64,000 nucleotides of DNA from Sinonovacula constricta (Eukaryota > Mollusca > Bivalvia > Cardiida > Solecurtidae). Numbering within the stretch: the stretch's first letter is position 1; the number at the start of each line of letters is the position of its first letter. The position numbers were made by a program, and so were the translations under genes. Below the pieces are notes generated by a model. That model saw nothing but the letters and a program-made list of their open reading frames with translations, had not been told where the DNA came from and searched no databases. Below are positions 49,301-61,609 of this stretch, in pieces. Location of the stretch: NCBI GenBank assembly GCA_007844125.1, contig CM017556.1, forward strand, positions 85,406,864 through 85,470,863, given 5' to 3'.

Positions 49301-49495
49301 TGGCTGCAATAGCTCAAGTGGTAGAGTTTCAATTTACGGAATGGGACCTATAGGTCAGCATCACGCCTGACTCGTCGGTGTCAGTATAATAGACCGGCTG
49401 GGCTCAGTTTCTGGTACTTCATAAGTGCCCTTGTGCTATAAAGGTAGAAATGTTGCTGCACAGCATCGGCAAAAATGCCGGCAGATCCCAATCTC
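49301..49495 (+). repeat. SINE family A, internally deleted
   Basis: Head TGGCTGCAATAGCTCAAGTGG is followed, without B box or proximal body, by GCATCACGCCTGACTCGTCGG and the distal body to GGCAAAAATGCCGGC. About 90 bases are missing relative to the 12003 copy. Confidence 0.65.
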
Positions 49496-50509
49496 TCGGC
49501 CGACTTTAGCTCGAACCTGCATGGTAAGAGACTGAGCAATCAGAGGAGCTAAGGCAACTCTCCTTTTCGACCACTGCCTCCATCTCTTTGTTTTTGTTAC
49601 AAATAAAAGTTACAATCAGTTTTAATAAGGTAGACAAAAATATATTAAATGTATGATACACTAAATGATGCATTTAAAAAAAGTTGTATGTTCATTGTTT
49701 AGGAGGTTATAGGTAATAAGAGATTCAGCCCTTTGAGAATCACCTGAAAGCTATAATGCTTATGTTTATTGATGTATATTGCAGACTCTGTCTAGGTTAA
49801 ATTATTTACTGTTGCTGTATAGAAAATAGATCATGCTTAACAGTCCTGGCATCATCATATATGCTTCAGGGAATTTCCCAGTCCTAGCTAGGTGTCGCTG
49901 TGAATTATGTATAACTGATCATTGGTTTATTGATTCATATAATATGCCAGGCTAGATATTATGTTAGAATCTATTCTATGAATTGAAAAGATGGGAAGTT
50001 GATATTAAGTCTTTTTAAACAATTGTTTATTTCTCTGTTAAACATTTGCCGATCATAAATTTCTGTCTTTTGAAATCTGCTTTTTAAAGTTTTATTTAAG
50101 CCTGAGCTCTCTTCTGTCGAAGGAATTAATTTGTAGCTTAACTGTATATAGTTTCAAACTCCATTTTTTAACTTGTAGAAACTTACATTTATCACAAGGT
50201 ATCTATCCTACATAATGTAAATGTCACAAAAGTCATCAAGAGTCGAATAGTAAATTACATCTGAATTTTCTTTACAGCTCCACATAACAAATATGAATTT
50301 AAAATTAATATTTAATCTGAAATCAAACTTCATTGTGTTAGTTTTAAAACAAACTTAAAATAGATATATACTTCCTTATCTCTTCTGTTGTTTTGTTGTT
50401 TACGCAAGTCTTATGTAAAAGTCATAATTTTTTCACATGCCATATAGAACCACACATTCAACACTTACCCCATGCACAGTTTGAAGATACATGTTCTAGG
50501 CAAAAACAT

Positions 50510-50830
50510 AGTGGAACTATTATGGCTTTTGAGTACCCCCCTCCACCCCAAAATGACAAAAATATACCGGTAGTAGAACTCCTATTGTGGCTTTTGAGTC
50601 CCCCCACCCCCCTAAAAAAGTGAAAACATAGCCAAACTCATATAAATAGCTTTTGAGTCTCCCCCCCAAAATGGCAAAAACATAGCAGAACTCCTATTAT
50701 AGCTTTTGAGTCTCTCCCCAAAAATGGCATAAACTTAGTAGGACTCATATTATGGCTTTTGAGTCTCTCCCCCAAAATAGCAAAAACAGAGTGGAACTCA
50801 TATTATGGTTTTTGTGTCTCAGAAAATAAA
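50510..50830 (+). repeat. Tandem repeat of about 60 bp, five copies
   Basis: Units contain ATTATGGCTTTTGAGTC, a C-run, AAAATGGCAAAAACATAG and GAACTC. The C-run length varies between copies. Confidence 0.75.
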
Positions 50831-50839
50831 GAAACACAA

Positions 50840-52970
50840 CTTTTTGAAGTATATCATATTCACATATAGCCTTCGATGTGATCGTAGGTAATATTTTGTT
50901 GCTTAATACTATGTGTGGCAACAAAGTATTTTGCTTTTATGCAAAATTTAAAAAATGCCAGTTTTACAAAGTCGGTTTAAGGTAATTTTCTAAGTTGCCT
51001 AGAAGCACAAGAAACTCTACCTGCAGCCTGAAAGATTGGGTATGAACATTGTTATACTGCAGTTATCAAGGCTTGGGTTAACAAATGTAGAAATGTGTGT
51101 GTGAAATGCCAAAAGCTGGCTGGCTGAAGAAAACTTGAGAGAAAGCAATAACACATGACCAAGAGACATGGAATATGGCCAAAATTAATCCTCAAGATCG
51201 CAGTGCCTGGGAACTGGAGCCTGCAGACTGCCAGAAAATGTCAGATCCTTGACTAAGGGAACTAAGCCTATAAATAGGATAGTGAGTGAGTGTGGTGATT
51301 TAATTGTTATTTTCAACAGTTAAAACCATGATCCAACATTAGTCATTTCCATCATTTTCTAATTTGACCCTATTTTACAATGTGCCCTACTTCTGAGACT
51401 TGTTGCGCAACAGTCTGCATAATTATGTGTATAGGTTACCATTTAGTAGTTGCACAATGAATCTTGGCTAATTTACAAACATTTATTGGTTTATTTTACC
51501 AGTGTTTTGTTCTATTTTTAGCACTTGTAGGTATAAATGTTCATTTATTAGTCATTAATAGGTGCCAGTAAATGTCATGGTATGTGTGCTTAAAAACATA
51601 TAATTCAATAGTGAAACAATGAGAATTGGCTTTGTTACAAACTTACCAATTATGGTACATTAACCTGTTTTGGTTCACCTAAAGTATATCTGTCCTATGA
51701 ATGGAATTTTATTTGAAGTGAGCCTCAGTTACGTCAATAACAGTAAACAAGAGCTAATTATTTTCCAGGATGCTGCCAATTTGCAGTTTCTTCAAGACAC
51801 TGGTTTCTGACCATGCTAGATCTATACATTAATGAACTTGGCATTTTTTTTGTAAAATACAATTGTCTGTTTCATAAACAGAATTTAATAAAGTAGGAGC
51901 ATATTGCTTGCAAAAAATAGTAAAGGATTGGTTTATTTCAAGTGGATTATAAAAATTCATGTATTTATTTGATAAGCTGTATTTGCTCTGTATACAGAGT
52001 TACAGCTATATAGCGGAAGCAGGCTTCTTGACAATTCCTTCCTTTACAAAAAGTAGTTCCTTGATTTGATTTGGAATAAATGGAAAATGTCAGACAAAAA
52101 TCAGCAGCAGAACAAAAGTACAAAATATTTTGACATGTTTAAACTTGATGTACAAGTGATTATATTGTAATATGCCAAACTTAATGCAATGAGACTTTAT
52201 GAGTGAACTGCTTCTCACTATTACACAGCAATCCACACTCCCCCAGTGAAATATAGTATGTGTGATATAACAAGACTAGGGTAATAGTGGCCTTCTTTAG
52301 TGCAGTAAACTTTGATTTAATTGTTCAACTGTTCTTGTTTGTCAACCCCATAATTTATGATAAATGTTTGCCACTTGCAAAGGCAAGTTTCGTTAATACG
52401 AAAAGTTTCAGTTCATCTGACACAAAAACAAACAAACCGTGACATGAAAGTTTATCTACATTGGTTGTAAGTCTCTCTCAGAATGTGATGATGTGGTTAC
52501 GCCAAACTTTAAAGGCCAAATCCAGTTGTTCATCATATTTAAAAAAATGGTTAAACCTGATGATTAAACTTATTGAATGGTGAAACAGTAAATAATCTGT
52601 TCTATTAAAATTACTATTTTACACAGGGTGTTTTCATTTTAAGGCTATGTAGCCTGTTAATACCATTTTTAGATTCCGCACGGTTTTTGCAAAGGGTATT
52701 TGGGATCATCACATGATGAATGTTAAAAGAACGATGAGTACAAATCTTACTCGGACTGTCACTGGTTTCAGCCATTTTTTTTGTTGTTTATCTGTAAAAT
52801 GAAAGTCATTCAACCTTGAGATGTGTCATTGAGCCGCAGTAAAAATAGGCACAGTGATTCCCTTATGTATGTTGCAAACAATTGAAAAAAAAACACGGTT
52901 TTAACCATTGAAGGACGTAAACTTGTACTTCGTAGTCGGGAGTTATATTGATAGCAAATAATACATGCGT
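50840..52970. other. No gene seen
   Basis: Unique AT-rich DNA within the presumed AMD1 intron. An acceptor-like TTATTTTCCAG before GATGCTGCC at 51768 leads to no recognisable exon. Confidence 0.4.
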
Positions 52971-52977
52971 CCAAGGA

Positions 52978-52996
52978 CCGGCCGCAATAGCTCATT
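52978..52996 (+). repeat. SINE family A, first 18 bases only
   Basis: CCGGCCGCAATAGCTCAT matches the start of the head and then ends abruptly. Confidence 0.35.
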
Positions 52997-54249
52997 CATT
53001 TTCTTGCTGAATGCTGTTAACAGCATTCTATGGATACATGGTTTTCTTTTATGCCCTGCATGATCTTTTTTTTTTTTCTTTTTACTTTTGTTTACCCTGT
53101 CTTTCTTTTTTTAGGGCCATCACTTAACTCTTAATATGCCCCACTTCAGTGTATATAACCACTACCTGGTAACTATGTGCGCTGACCCTTAGGTTAATGT
53201 GTGGTGGTTACAATATTGGCATTTCAATCTGTCGATCCATGTTCAATTTCTCCTGCCTCCAAAATGCTTTTCCGGCCTTGCTTTTATAGTTATATGTCTG
53301 TCCCTATGCATAAGCTTGTGTACCCAAAACATCATGATCAATTTTATGTTAGCAGTAATTAATTAGTGTTTATCACCTTCAGTTAGCATATCTGCCCAGA
53401 TGCAGGTAAAAGAATGGAGAGATGAAATTACACCAGAATTATTGACAGTTGTAAACACTTATAGACTATTTTTTTTGTTTTACATAAGGTCTATTCTAAA
53501 GCTCTTAAAACCAAGGACATCAGTGCTTGAATACTGAGTCAATATTAGTAAACATATGCAAACTATTGTTCATGTTTTTGCCAATAATGCAGAGCTAACA
53601 GAATAAAACAATAAGTATTGGCGGAGTTGTAAATATCCATTGAGTATTTGGATATTTTTATTTTATACATTACAATGGAAAAACTGAAGAATCAATGCAA
53701 AAATAGTAAATGAATGCTTATTATTATCCCAGTAGCATGTAACCCATTGCTTTTGCTGTGCGTGTATAAAATGTCAAGGTCATATCAAGTGAAAATATGA
53801 CTGGTTTAGATTGATATCTAGAAAATGGCACATGCCCACAATGCCCCAGCTTGTAAAGGACATGATAATGGCCAGTAGTTGCCCCTTTGGAGTTCCGGAA
53901 TTAAAAAATGAGTGACAATTATATGTCCAAGTATACATTATGTATTGTACTTACTATTTGCATTTGTTGTTTTTAATATTTAGCTTGGAATTTGGTACAG
54001 GGCCATTATGTAACACACCATTCTATCCATGCTAGTCATTTGTACCTTAGACTACATTGGTTTACTGGTAGATGACATTTAAGTTCCCGTATATGTTATT
54101 GTAAGAAGCAGAGGCCAGGTTGACCTTAGACGTGCACTCAGTATGCACAAACCATTTGCAACTGTATGGTTCTGGTTTGCTTGTGAGATGTCTAAGTGTC
54201 CAAAAGCATGCCTCATGATTGAAGAGGCACCTTACAAGGCTTTTTGTCA

Positions 54250-54525
54250 CCATTTTGGGAATATGACCCATACCCCTGGAATTGGGAATTTTCACATCGT
54301 TTTGCCAGAAATTGGGAATTTCGGAAACAGAGATCGTTTAATGATTCGACGAATAAAAAGGAACGTTTCCGAAAGAATTATTTCAATGTTCGTACTTAAA
54401 ACGTTCGTAACTACCGCAAATTGCATTATTTTTCGTCGGATTTTTTTTTTTTTTTCGATTGGGAATTTTACTTCTCTGATTGGGAAAAAAGTATATGTTT
54501 TGCCATTGGGAACATGACCGAATAT
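54250..54525. repeat. Block with repeated ATTGGGAATTT motif
   Basis: ATTGGGAATTT occurs three times (about 54280, 54312, 54458), with GATTGGGAAAA and CATTGGGAACA nearby. Probably part of a degraded DNA transposon; no inverted ends were identified. Confidence 0.3.
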
Positions 54526-54615
54526 CGGCTATAAAATCAACCTCAAAAAAGCCTTGCCTTATGCTGCTGTTTCCCCCAGCTAAATGTGGAAGGATACAAC
54601 ACTCTCCATCTGTAC

Positions 54616-54900
54616 TGGCCGCAGTAGCTCAGGTGGTAGAGCGTCAGCTTGCGGATCGGAGGTCGCGGGTTCGAACCCCAGCCTGGTCAAACCAAAGACT
54701 TTAAAGTTGGAAGTAGTGGATTCCCTCCTTATGCTCGGTGCTAAGGGGACAGCATTTCGCCTGACTCGTCGGTGTCAGTATAATGGACCGGATGGGTTCA
54801 GTCCTTGGGCACCTCATAAGTGCCCCTGTGCTATAATGATAAAAATGTCGCTGCACAGTATTCGCAAAATGCCGGCAAATCACATCCCATCCCTCTCTTC
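54616..54900 (+). repeat. SINE family A, near full length
   Basis: GGCCGCAGTAGCTCAGGTGGTAG, GGGTTCGAACCCC, ACCAAAGACTTTAAAGTTGG, GCCTGACTCGTCGGTGTCAG, ATAAGTGCCCCTGTGC and GCCGGCAAATC: all landmarks in order, very close to the 12003 copy. Confidence 0.82.
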
Positions 54901-55928
54901 ATCTGTCTAAATACAATAATTCCACAAGTGAATCTTTGAGAACCCTCACAAGTAAATCACCATAGTGATAATGGCATATGTACTGGCAATTTTGTAGAGC
55001 AAAGATCAAGGTCACATTTCAGTTTCAAATGTCTAATTTGGTTCAATTTAGGTACAGTTAACCATTTTTCTAAGAGTAACTAGTGGATTTTTGTGAAGTC
55101 TAACACTGATAGATCAGCAGAGTATGCATATGCATTTAAACTTACCTTAATATAGAGCTAATGTCAAGGTCACATTTAAAGGTCAAATTTCTTATGTGGT
55201 GCATTTCATGTATGTAGGAGGCATTTCGTAGACAAGGAGCAAGAGGTTCACTCTAAAACCTCACACTGTGACTAGAGTGTGTATATTATGTGTCAAAATT
55301 ATGGTGTAGGGCAAAGGTCAAGGTCATATATAATGGACAATTGAAGTGCATGCAACATTCATGTTATTAAAAAAATTGCTACCAAGTTAGTCTTCAGAAA
55401 ACACCACCTCAAATATGTTTGCTATTTACGTCTCTAGATGATCATGTGGCTATGAGGCCATATGCTCTTAACATGTTGTTATCTGCTATAAATATTATTT
55501 GGCTAGAAGATCAATTCAACCAATGTTTATACAGCTGATGGGCAAAGCAGAGAACATAAATTTTCCTCCATAGGCAATTTCATTATGGCATTAGTCCAAG
55601 CTGACATCATGGAACCATTGTCAGTCAGACCTTGACATTGTAAACAGGCTATAGAGGTATTGTACATTGACCTAGTCACTTAATACATTCCAGACTTGAA
55701 CCTGTTATTAGATAACTGACCTTTTGATTGCTGTGGCTTCGCACAGTATGTGACTATCCTCAGATAATAATCAGCTGAACTGGACTTCCCCATCACTGTG
55801 ATAATAATGTTATCTATAATTGTCTTATGGAATCTTATGGTAACTAAGTTATTTTTTTTTCTGACTTGTTAAGAAATGTTCTTAAATCTTGGACTGTTTC
55901 CTTAGATATTAGAAAATTTCTTAAGTTG

Positions 55929-56769
55929 CAGGGTTGTCACTAGAAATATTTTGAGCAGGCTCAATTAACTTTTGAGGAGGCTAGGCTATGCGAGCGCCAA
56001 AGGCGCGAAGCAATGACGCAAAGCACTGCTAAGGCAGTCTGGAAGACCATCGAGCTCAAGATATATCAACTAAACAGTGAATTATTTTTAAAAAAACTGC
56101 ACACTTATGAACCTTTAATTTGAATCGGTTTCAATTCAATCAAACCTATACTATCATTTCAATTTATAAATGTGCAGGAACACAGCCCTGCTGAGCAGAG
56201 TACCTTCACTTTCGAATGATTTTTTTTAATATAGAAAATACTTCCGAGTCTTAGATTACATAAATCGAATTAAAATATTCTTGGATAAACAAAATGCTTG
56301 GGGTGAAATACAGGAATGATACTCATTTAACTAACAGAAAAAACTAATCATTCAAAAACATGTGACAACTTCTACCTACTCGGATGTTTAACGTCTTTCG
56401 ACTAATCGATTAATCAACTCAAATCTGATAAAGACAAGTTTGAACAACTCGAAAACAAATCGATTTTTCCTTTTTTCATCTTGGATACCCCCATCTTGAA
56501 ATGTCGTGTATGATTGCCATCTTAAGTTTCTTAAAACATATGTGATTGGTCAATGTCGAAGCAAATCGTCCAATAAAGTCGCAGTTTACAAATGTTACAC
56601 GGTATCTGTAAAATATACGCGAATATGATAGTGTACCGTTGTCGACTGTCTTTCACGGCGGGTAGTCGTAACTCTTGACCAATTTTCATTTTTTTTCAAA
56701 TTTGAGGCGGCCTGATTTTTATTTGAGGCGGTCAATTCGGCCGCCAGCCGCCTCCTAATGACAACCCTG
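55929..56769. mobile_element. Non-autonomous CAGGG-ended DNA transposon, 841 bp
   Basis: Ends CAGGGTTGTCACTAG and CTAATGACAACCCTG are inverted repeats with one mismatch over about 13 bases. AGTTG flanks both sides directly. The interior has GAGGCGGCC and GAGGCGGTC repeats but no transposase. Confidence 0.65.
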
Positions 56770-56930
56770 AGTTGCATTCAGCAAACCATTTAATGACAAT
56801 AAAGGTCTAAGTATTTTGCAGAATGTAAGGAAATTTCTTAGTCTGAGTAATAAAAATTACTTAGTTTCTTATGTATACTATCCCCACACTCGATTGTGCA
56901 AAGTTTAAAAGTTCAAAACCTTTAGCTTAA

Positions 56931-57418
56931 ATGTGGTTTCGACAGTTTGCCTGTGTCAAACATATGTAACAATATCTGACCTCTGTTTGGGGTATTTGTG
57001 CATAGTTTCTGCAGAAAGATCATATTTCAGTCTTAGCTTAGATGATTTTCAACAATATCTCAATTTTAGGGCAGTAAGACTTGTTAATAAGTTAATAAAA
57101 TGTTCATCCTTTTTAAAGCTATAAATAAGAACGCTTGGGATTCCTGCTATAAATAGACATCAGTGTCATAGCCTATGACATGAATGAGCTAAAACATGAA
57201 TGGTCACATAGTTTTCTTAGTTTAAAAATAGCTAACGATGTAGTGTGGCTCAGACAGGAAATACATTTTTGTCATGATGATATTTTGTCGCTATGGTTCT
57301 CTTTTCACACAGGTGTAGGACATCAATAAACAGCATTCCACGAGATCTGTTCAGGTGACAATACTATATTTGGTTGTTTAATGAAAAGAATTTTGGTCCA
57401 AACTGTTGGATACCACCT
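56931..57418 (+). mobile_element. TTAA-flanked element, family T, 488 bp
   Basis: Left ATGTGGTTTCGACAGTTTGCC, right TCCAAACTGTTGGATACCACCT, TTAA on both sides (56927..56930 and 57419..57422). Non-coding. The right TTAA is shared with the next copy. Confidence 0.7.
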
Positions 57419-57633
57419 TTAATGGTGGGATCCGGTTTGCCTGTGTCATATACATGTAACAAAATCTAACTACTACTTTGGGGAAATTATTACTGTGGGG
57501 AATTGGGCATTATTTCTGCATGAATTCATACTTAAGTCTAAATAAAGGCTATTTAGAACATTAGCAATATAAGATAATGTTCATCCTTTCAAACTGTATA
57601 AAAACACAATTGTGGTTTCAGCTTATAATAATT

Positions 57634-59979
57634 ACCGTATTTTGCAGAATATAGCCCGCAACTTTTTTTCTCAAGATGGCGGCCTGCGGGAAATATTCCA
57701 GGCGGGGAATCTGTTGACAAAATCCAATTTTTCTCAGCTGCCACTCCTTAACTTTTTTGCAGCTTAAAAGTGTGACCTTTAGATTTATAATATTCTTTTC
57801 AGAGGACATTTACAGCATACTGGGGTCAGAATTAGAAAACCATCACACTAAAATTCGCTACCACTTTCCTCTCCAAGCGTAACATGAACAGTTTTGAGCA
57901 TCGGATGGTGGGTCATAACTATTTTGCATACATGTATATGCACTCGTTCTCGATGCTTTATGTGACTTTTTTTCAGTTATGTACATTAGCAGGGACTTTA
58001 GTGGGGACTGTGTGTAAGACGAAAAAAGATTTGTTGTGTAAATTTTTATGAATAAATTGCAAACTAGAACAGTATGATAAAAATAAACAACAAAATTTAA
58101 AAACTAGACAATGCTGTGAAAACAAGTTGTCACACATCTTCATAAGGCATAAAAAAATAACACACACAAGCACATCTACAAGCACATTTTACGTCATAGA
58201 GAACAGAGCACGCACAAGAATTGTTCTTAAAAACCATCTAACTCCTCCTCTTCGGTGTCGGAGTTGAACAGGCTAGCCAGTGCATTGTGCATCTTTCTTG
58301 AAACCACTGCTAGTGGAAGATCGTCCTCAGGATGCGAAGGCTTGTCCGATGTGTCGCAGATTTCTGCTTTCCTAAAGCCATTTTTGATGCAATCGACAGA
58401 AACCGCATCCCATGCTGTCACTACCCACTTAGCTACATCAGTCAGGGTTGCCATCAAATGCATCCTGTGTTTGTGAAGGAGTGTTCACCATCTGTCATCC
58501 ATTATTCCCAGCAGCTTCGCATGACTTTTTTGAAGGACCGGTTCATGCTGATATCGAGTGGTTGCAGCAGCTTGGTTAATCATGCAGGGATTATTGCGGG
58601 CGTGCTGTTTAGGACTCGAACTGCTCTTTTTAGCACTGTATCAACCACTTCCCCATCCATCCAGCTTTTTTTGCTGACCTCGACCACAATTCCGGCGGGG
58701 AACTTGTCCTTGGGCATTGTCTTTCTCTTAAAAACAAGCATGGGCGGTAACTTTGATCCCACTGATTTAACCCCAAGTATAGTTGTGAAGCTTGCCTTCT
58801 CGTGGCCTGTGGTTCTGATGCTGACAGACGAGGATCCCTTCTTCTCAACTGTCCGGTTAAGAGGCATGTCGAGCGTCAGCAGAACTACATCCATATTGAT
58901 GATGTGATCGGGGGTGATGCTGAGTGATGCGATTTTTTTGGCGCAGAAAGCCCTAAATGCTGCCAGCTTTTTTTCCGCCTCTTCGGGGAGAGTCTGGCAA
59001 AATGTTGTCCTTTGATCTTTCCTTTGCATGAAACAAAGGCACCATGATGCACCACCCTTGAAGTCGACAATCCCTTCTTCTTAAGCCATCTAAATTGCCT
59101 TCAGCCGAATCTGTGTTGTGCTGACGCCTCGGTTTGCAATGTGTTGTTCATGGACCAACGTCTCAAGGGTTGCCTCTTTTTTGGGCAGCCTTGGTTTCTG
59201 TCCTCTATTGGCTTTCTTGGACTTCTTCATTTGTAGAAGCATATTGGCTTTCTCCAATCCCGGACCGTCTTCTCATCTACAGCGAAATGGTTAGCGCGGG
59301 CCGATTTCCGTTCTCTTTTTCATAGCTGACTACTTCAGGCTTGAAGCCGGCAGTGTAGCTTTTCTGCGACGGCATCTTGGAAGTGATGTTGTTTCCAAAT
59401 TTGGGCAAAAATATATACCGGTACTCAGTATGGTATGTTGTTTGCATTTCTGTTTTAACACATTTCATGCCGATAATTGCGCTGCACAGTTACATCAATC
59501 AATCATCTTTAATTGTCACTTTTGTCGGTAACATAAACTTAACAAAGAATAATTTACATTATTTCTAATGCCACTGCACGGCAATTAATTTTTGCACGTA
59601 TCAGCCTCTCCTGCCCTGATTATTCCAATTAAACACCTAACGAGTTAACAACAAAATAAACACCCCTAACATATTGCACCATCCCATTATCTATAAATAG
59701 CTCTCAATTTATCAACAAAAGGTCAGCTTTTGTGTTTCAGCAGAAGGCAATATATGCATTGTAGTGTTAGGTAACACCTGTGTAGATCACGCTGACATGG
59801 TGTAATACAGTTGACACGTGTTTGACCTGGAAATATGGCTTCTTTATACATAAATTATCGGCACAAAGGGTGCGGAGAATATTCAGCTGCGAGGTATGTA
59901 TTTACAAAATTTAAAAAATCATTTAAAAAGGGCTATGTGGAGTTTATTCCAAGGGGGGTTATACTCCGCAAAATACGGT
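57634..59979 (-). mobile_element. Degenerate pogo/Tigger-type DNA transposon
   Basis: Inverted ends share ACCGTATTTTGC, then GA.TATA.CC (57634.. and its complement up to 59979), enclosing a - strand transposase remnant. A TA duplication is not clearly preserved. Nested in the family T element at 57423..60244. Confidence 0.7.
58227..59375 (-). pseudogene. Pogo/Tigger-like (CENP-B/JRK-related) transposase remnant
   Basis: The order on the - strand matches a pogo-superfamily transposase. ATG at 59375 gives MPSQKSYTAGFK and a psq-type helix-turn-helix start, then VDEKTVRDWRK. Near 59100 comes a segment like the second HTH (GVSTTQIRLKAI, then VDFKGGASWC). Next is the DDE core: HIINMD (first Asp), NRTVEKKGSSSVSIRTTGH, EKASFTTILG, KLPPMLVFKRKTMPKDKFPA, then LNSTPAIIPA, LTKLLQPLDIS (last Asp region) and FRKAEICDTSD to a TAA at 58227. 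At least two frameshifts and several stops interrupt it. The stretch that normally holds the second catalytic Asp, between MDGEVVD and LNSTPAIIP, is missing. It cannot be active. Confidence 0.8.
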
Positions 59980-60249
59980 GTTAATGTCAGAGCAGATTAC
60001 CTGAATGACAGTATAATGTGATCTCAACAGTAAGATTTTTTTTAGTTTAAAGAAAGCTAATCCCTGCAGTGTGGCTTGGATAGGAATTGTCTGTTTGCAT
60101 TTACTAGTAGGGCTTTATTCTTGTCTGATCACACAGATCTATAGCATCATTGAACAGCATTTTGCAGAACAGTTCAGGGTAACAATTACTTATTTGCTTA
60201 TTTAAGAAAAAACATTTTGGGTCCAAACTTTTGGGTACAATCTTTAATA

Positions 60250-61490
60250 GTAGCCATGTTTAAGTATAAACTTATTAATTGTTGTTTTGGAAACACGTCC
60301 TTTCAACTTATTTAAAAGAATCCTCAGGTGTTCTCCGTGTCATATAATTGTGTCATTAGTGAAAGATATGAAAAAGAAAGATGAAGAATATATGGAAGAA
60401 TATGCACAATTCCTGATGCACAAGGTGTACTGTGTTATCCTAATGGTTTCTATCTTGCTAGGATATTGTTGTGACCTTTGGTATCCAGGGTCCATGCCAT
60501 GCTATCACAGTGAAGGCCACATGCTTTACTTCTAGTGAACTTAGATAACTGATTTTATAGAACTTAGAATCACATTAGTTACTTAAGTAGAGGCATTGCC
60601 TTGAGGTACTAGTTCACCATACAAATTCCCCAATGCAAACCTGTTGTGTCCCAAATATATGTCTTGTGCAGTGAACAGTAGGGAAATCTCAGGAGACTAT
60701 TGATCATAGCCGCTAACCATGTTTTAAGCAATGGCATGCAATCTTGTGAAATATACTCCATGTGGTGTTCAGTCACGTACTGTCATAAAAGATTTCAAGC
60801 TTAGCATCGAACTGAATGAGATCTGTGTCCCTGAGATGCTTGTCACCCTGATGCTTGTTTCCAAGATGCTTGTCCACTAGATGCTTGACTATCAAATTTT
60901 CTGCAGCTGCAGGCTGGCCCTTAATAAGAGAAAATAGGATGAATAGGATGAATGGAAAATAGTATGTAAGCTGTTATAAACACAAAAGATAATAAGTTGC
61001 TATCAGTTCTTGGTGTACAAAAATAAACTAAATTTAATAACAGTTTGGCTCGACTTTGATACAAAAGTTTAAAGTTTTGCCAGGATTAAATGGCTAGTCC
61101 ATTATAGTTTAGATGCCACTCAAAAAATGATAATTTATTGATTTCTTTTCACAAAAAAGCTCAGTGTTTTGTGTATATAACAGAATAAAGCTGCTTAAGT
61201 GTTATGTGTCCTTTCCTTATCAATCTAGAAGGGTGTCAGCTTAGAGTTTCTGCCTTTGGAGTGAGAAATTGTGAGTTTAGGCCAAGTGTTTATCAAGGTC
61301 ATAACAATAGTACCAGTAATGCCTTAAAGTTTAAAAATGCACTGATTGCAAAAGCTTTTATCAGAATAATTTGGTTTGCTGTCAGGATTAATTGTATTGG
61401 GAGTGGTGGGACTGGGACAAAAACTATTGCCATTGGACAGCAGGTTAATGCAGTTGTCTAATGTCTATGGATGTTTTGTTTTTGAAATCC
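60250..61490. other. No gene seen
   Basis: AT-rich DNA. Open frames here have no splice support or recognisable motif. Confidence 0.4.
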
Positions 61491-61494
61491 ATCA

Positions 61495-61600
61495 CAACAA
61501 TCAATTATGGTTATTATAATTGTGTCCAGCTATGATTGTGGATGAAGACCCCAGACAAACGTTGGTAGAACCATCTGCACACAGCAGGTCATATCTCTCT
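61495..61600 (-). repeat. SINE family B fragment
   Basis: CAATTATGGTTATTATAATTG, GAAGACCCCAGACAAACG and GGTAGAACCATCTGCACAC match the 3' part of the family. The head is absent. Confidence 0.55.
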
Positions 61601-61609
61601 CCTCATTTT

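Larger units (their letters stand above)
57423..60244 (+). mobile_element. TTAA-flanked element, family T, split by a pogo insertion
   Basis: Left end TGGTGGGATCCGGTTTGCC and CATGTAACAAAATCTAAC lie at 57423. The right half (GCTAATCCCTGCAGTGTGGC, AACAGCATTTTGCAGAACAG, GGTCCAAACTTTTGGGTACA) follows the pogo element and ends at TTAA 60245..60248. Together the flanks are about the length of the 56931 copy. Confidence 0.65.

Noticed and set aside
51768..51815. Possible AMD1 exon after TTATTTTCCAG
   Set aside because: The encoded peptide does not match any AdoMetDC segment and is too short to support.
58332..58907. 191-residue + strand open frame
   Set aside because: Antisense to the pogo transposase remnant, whose - strand motifs are clear.
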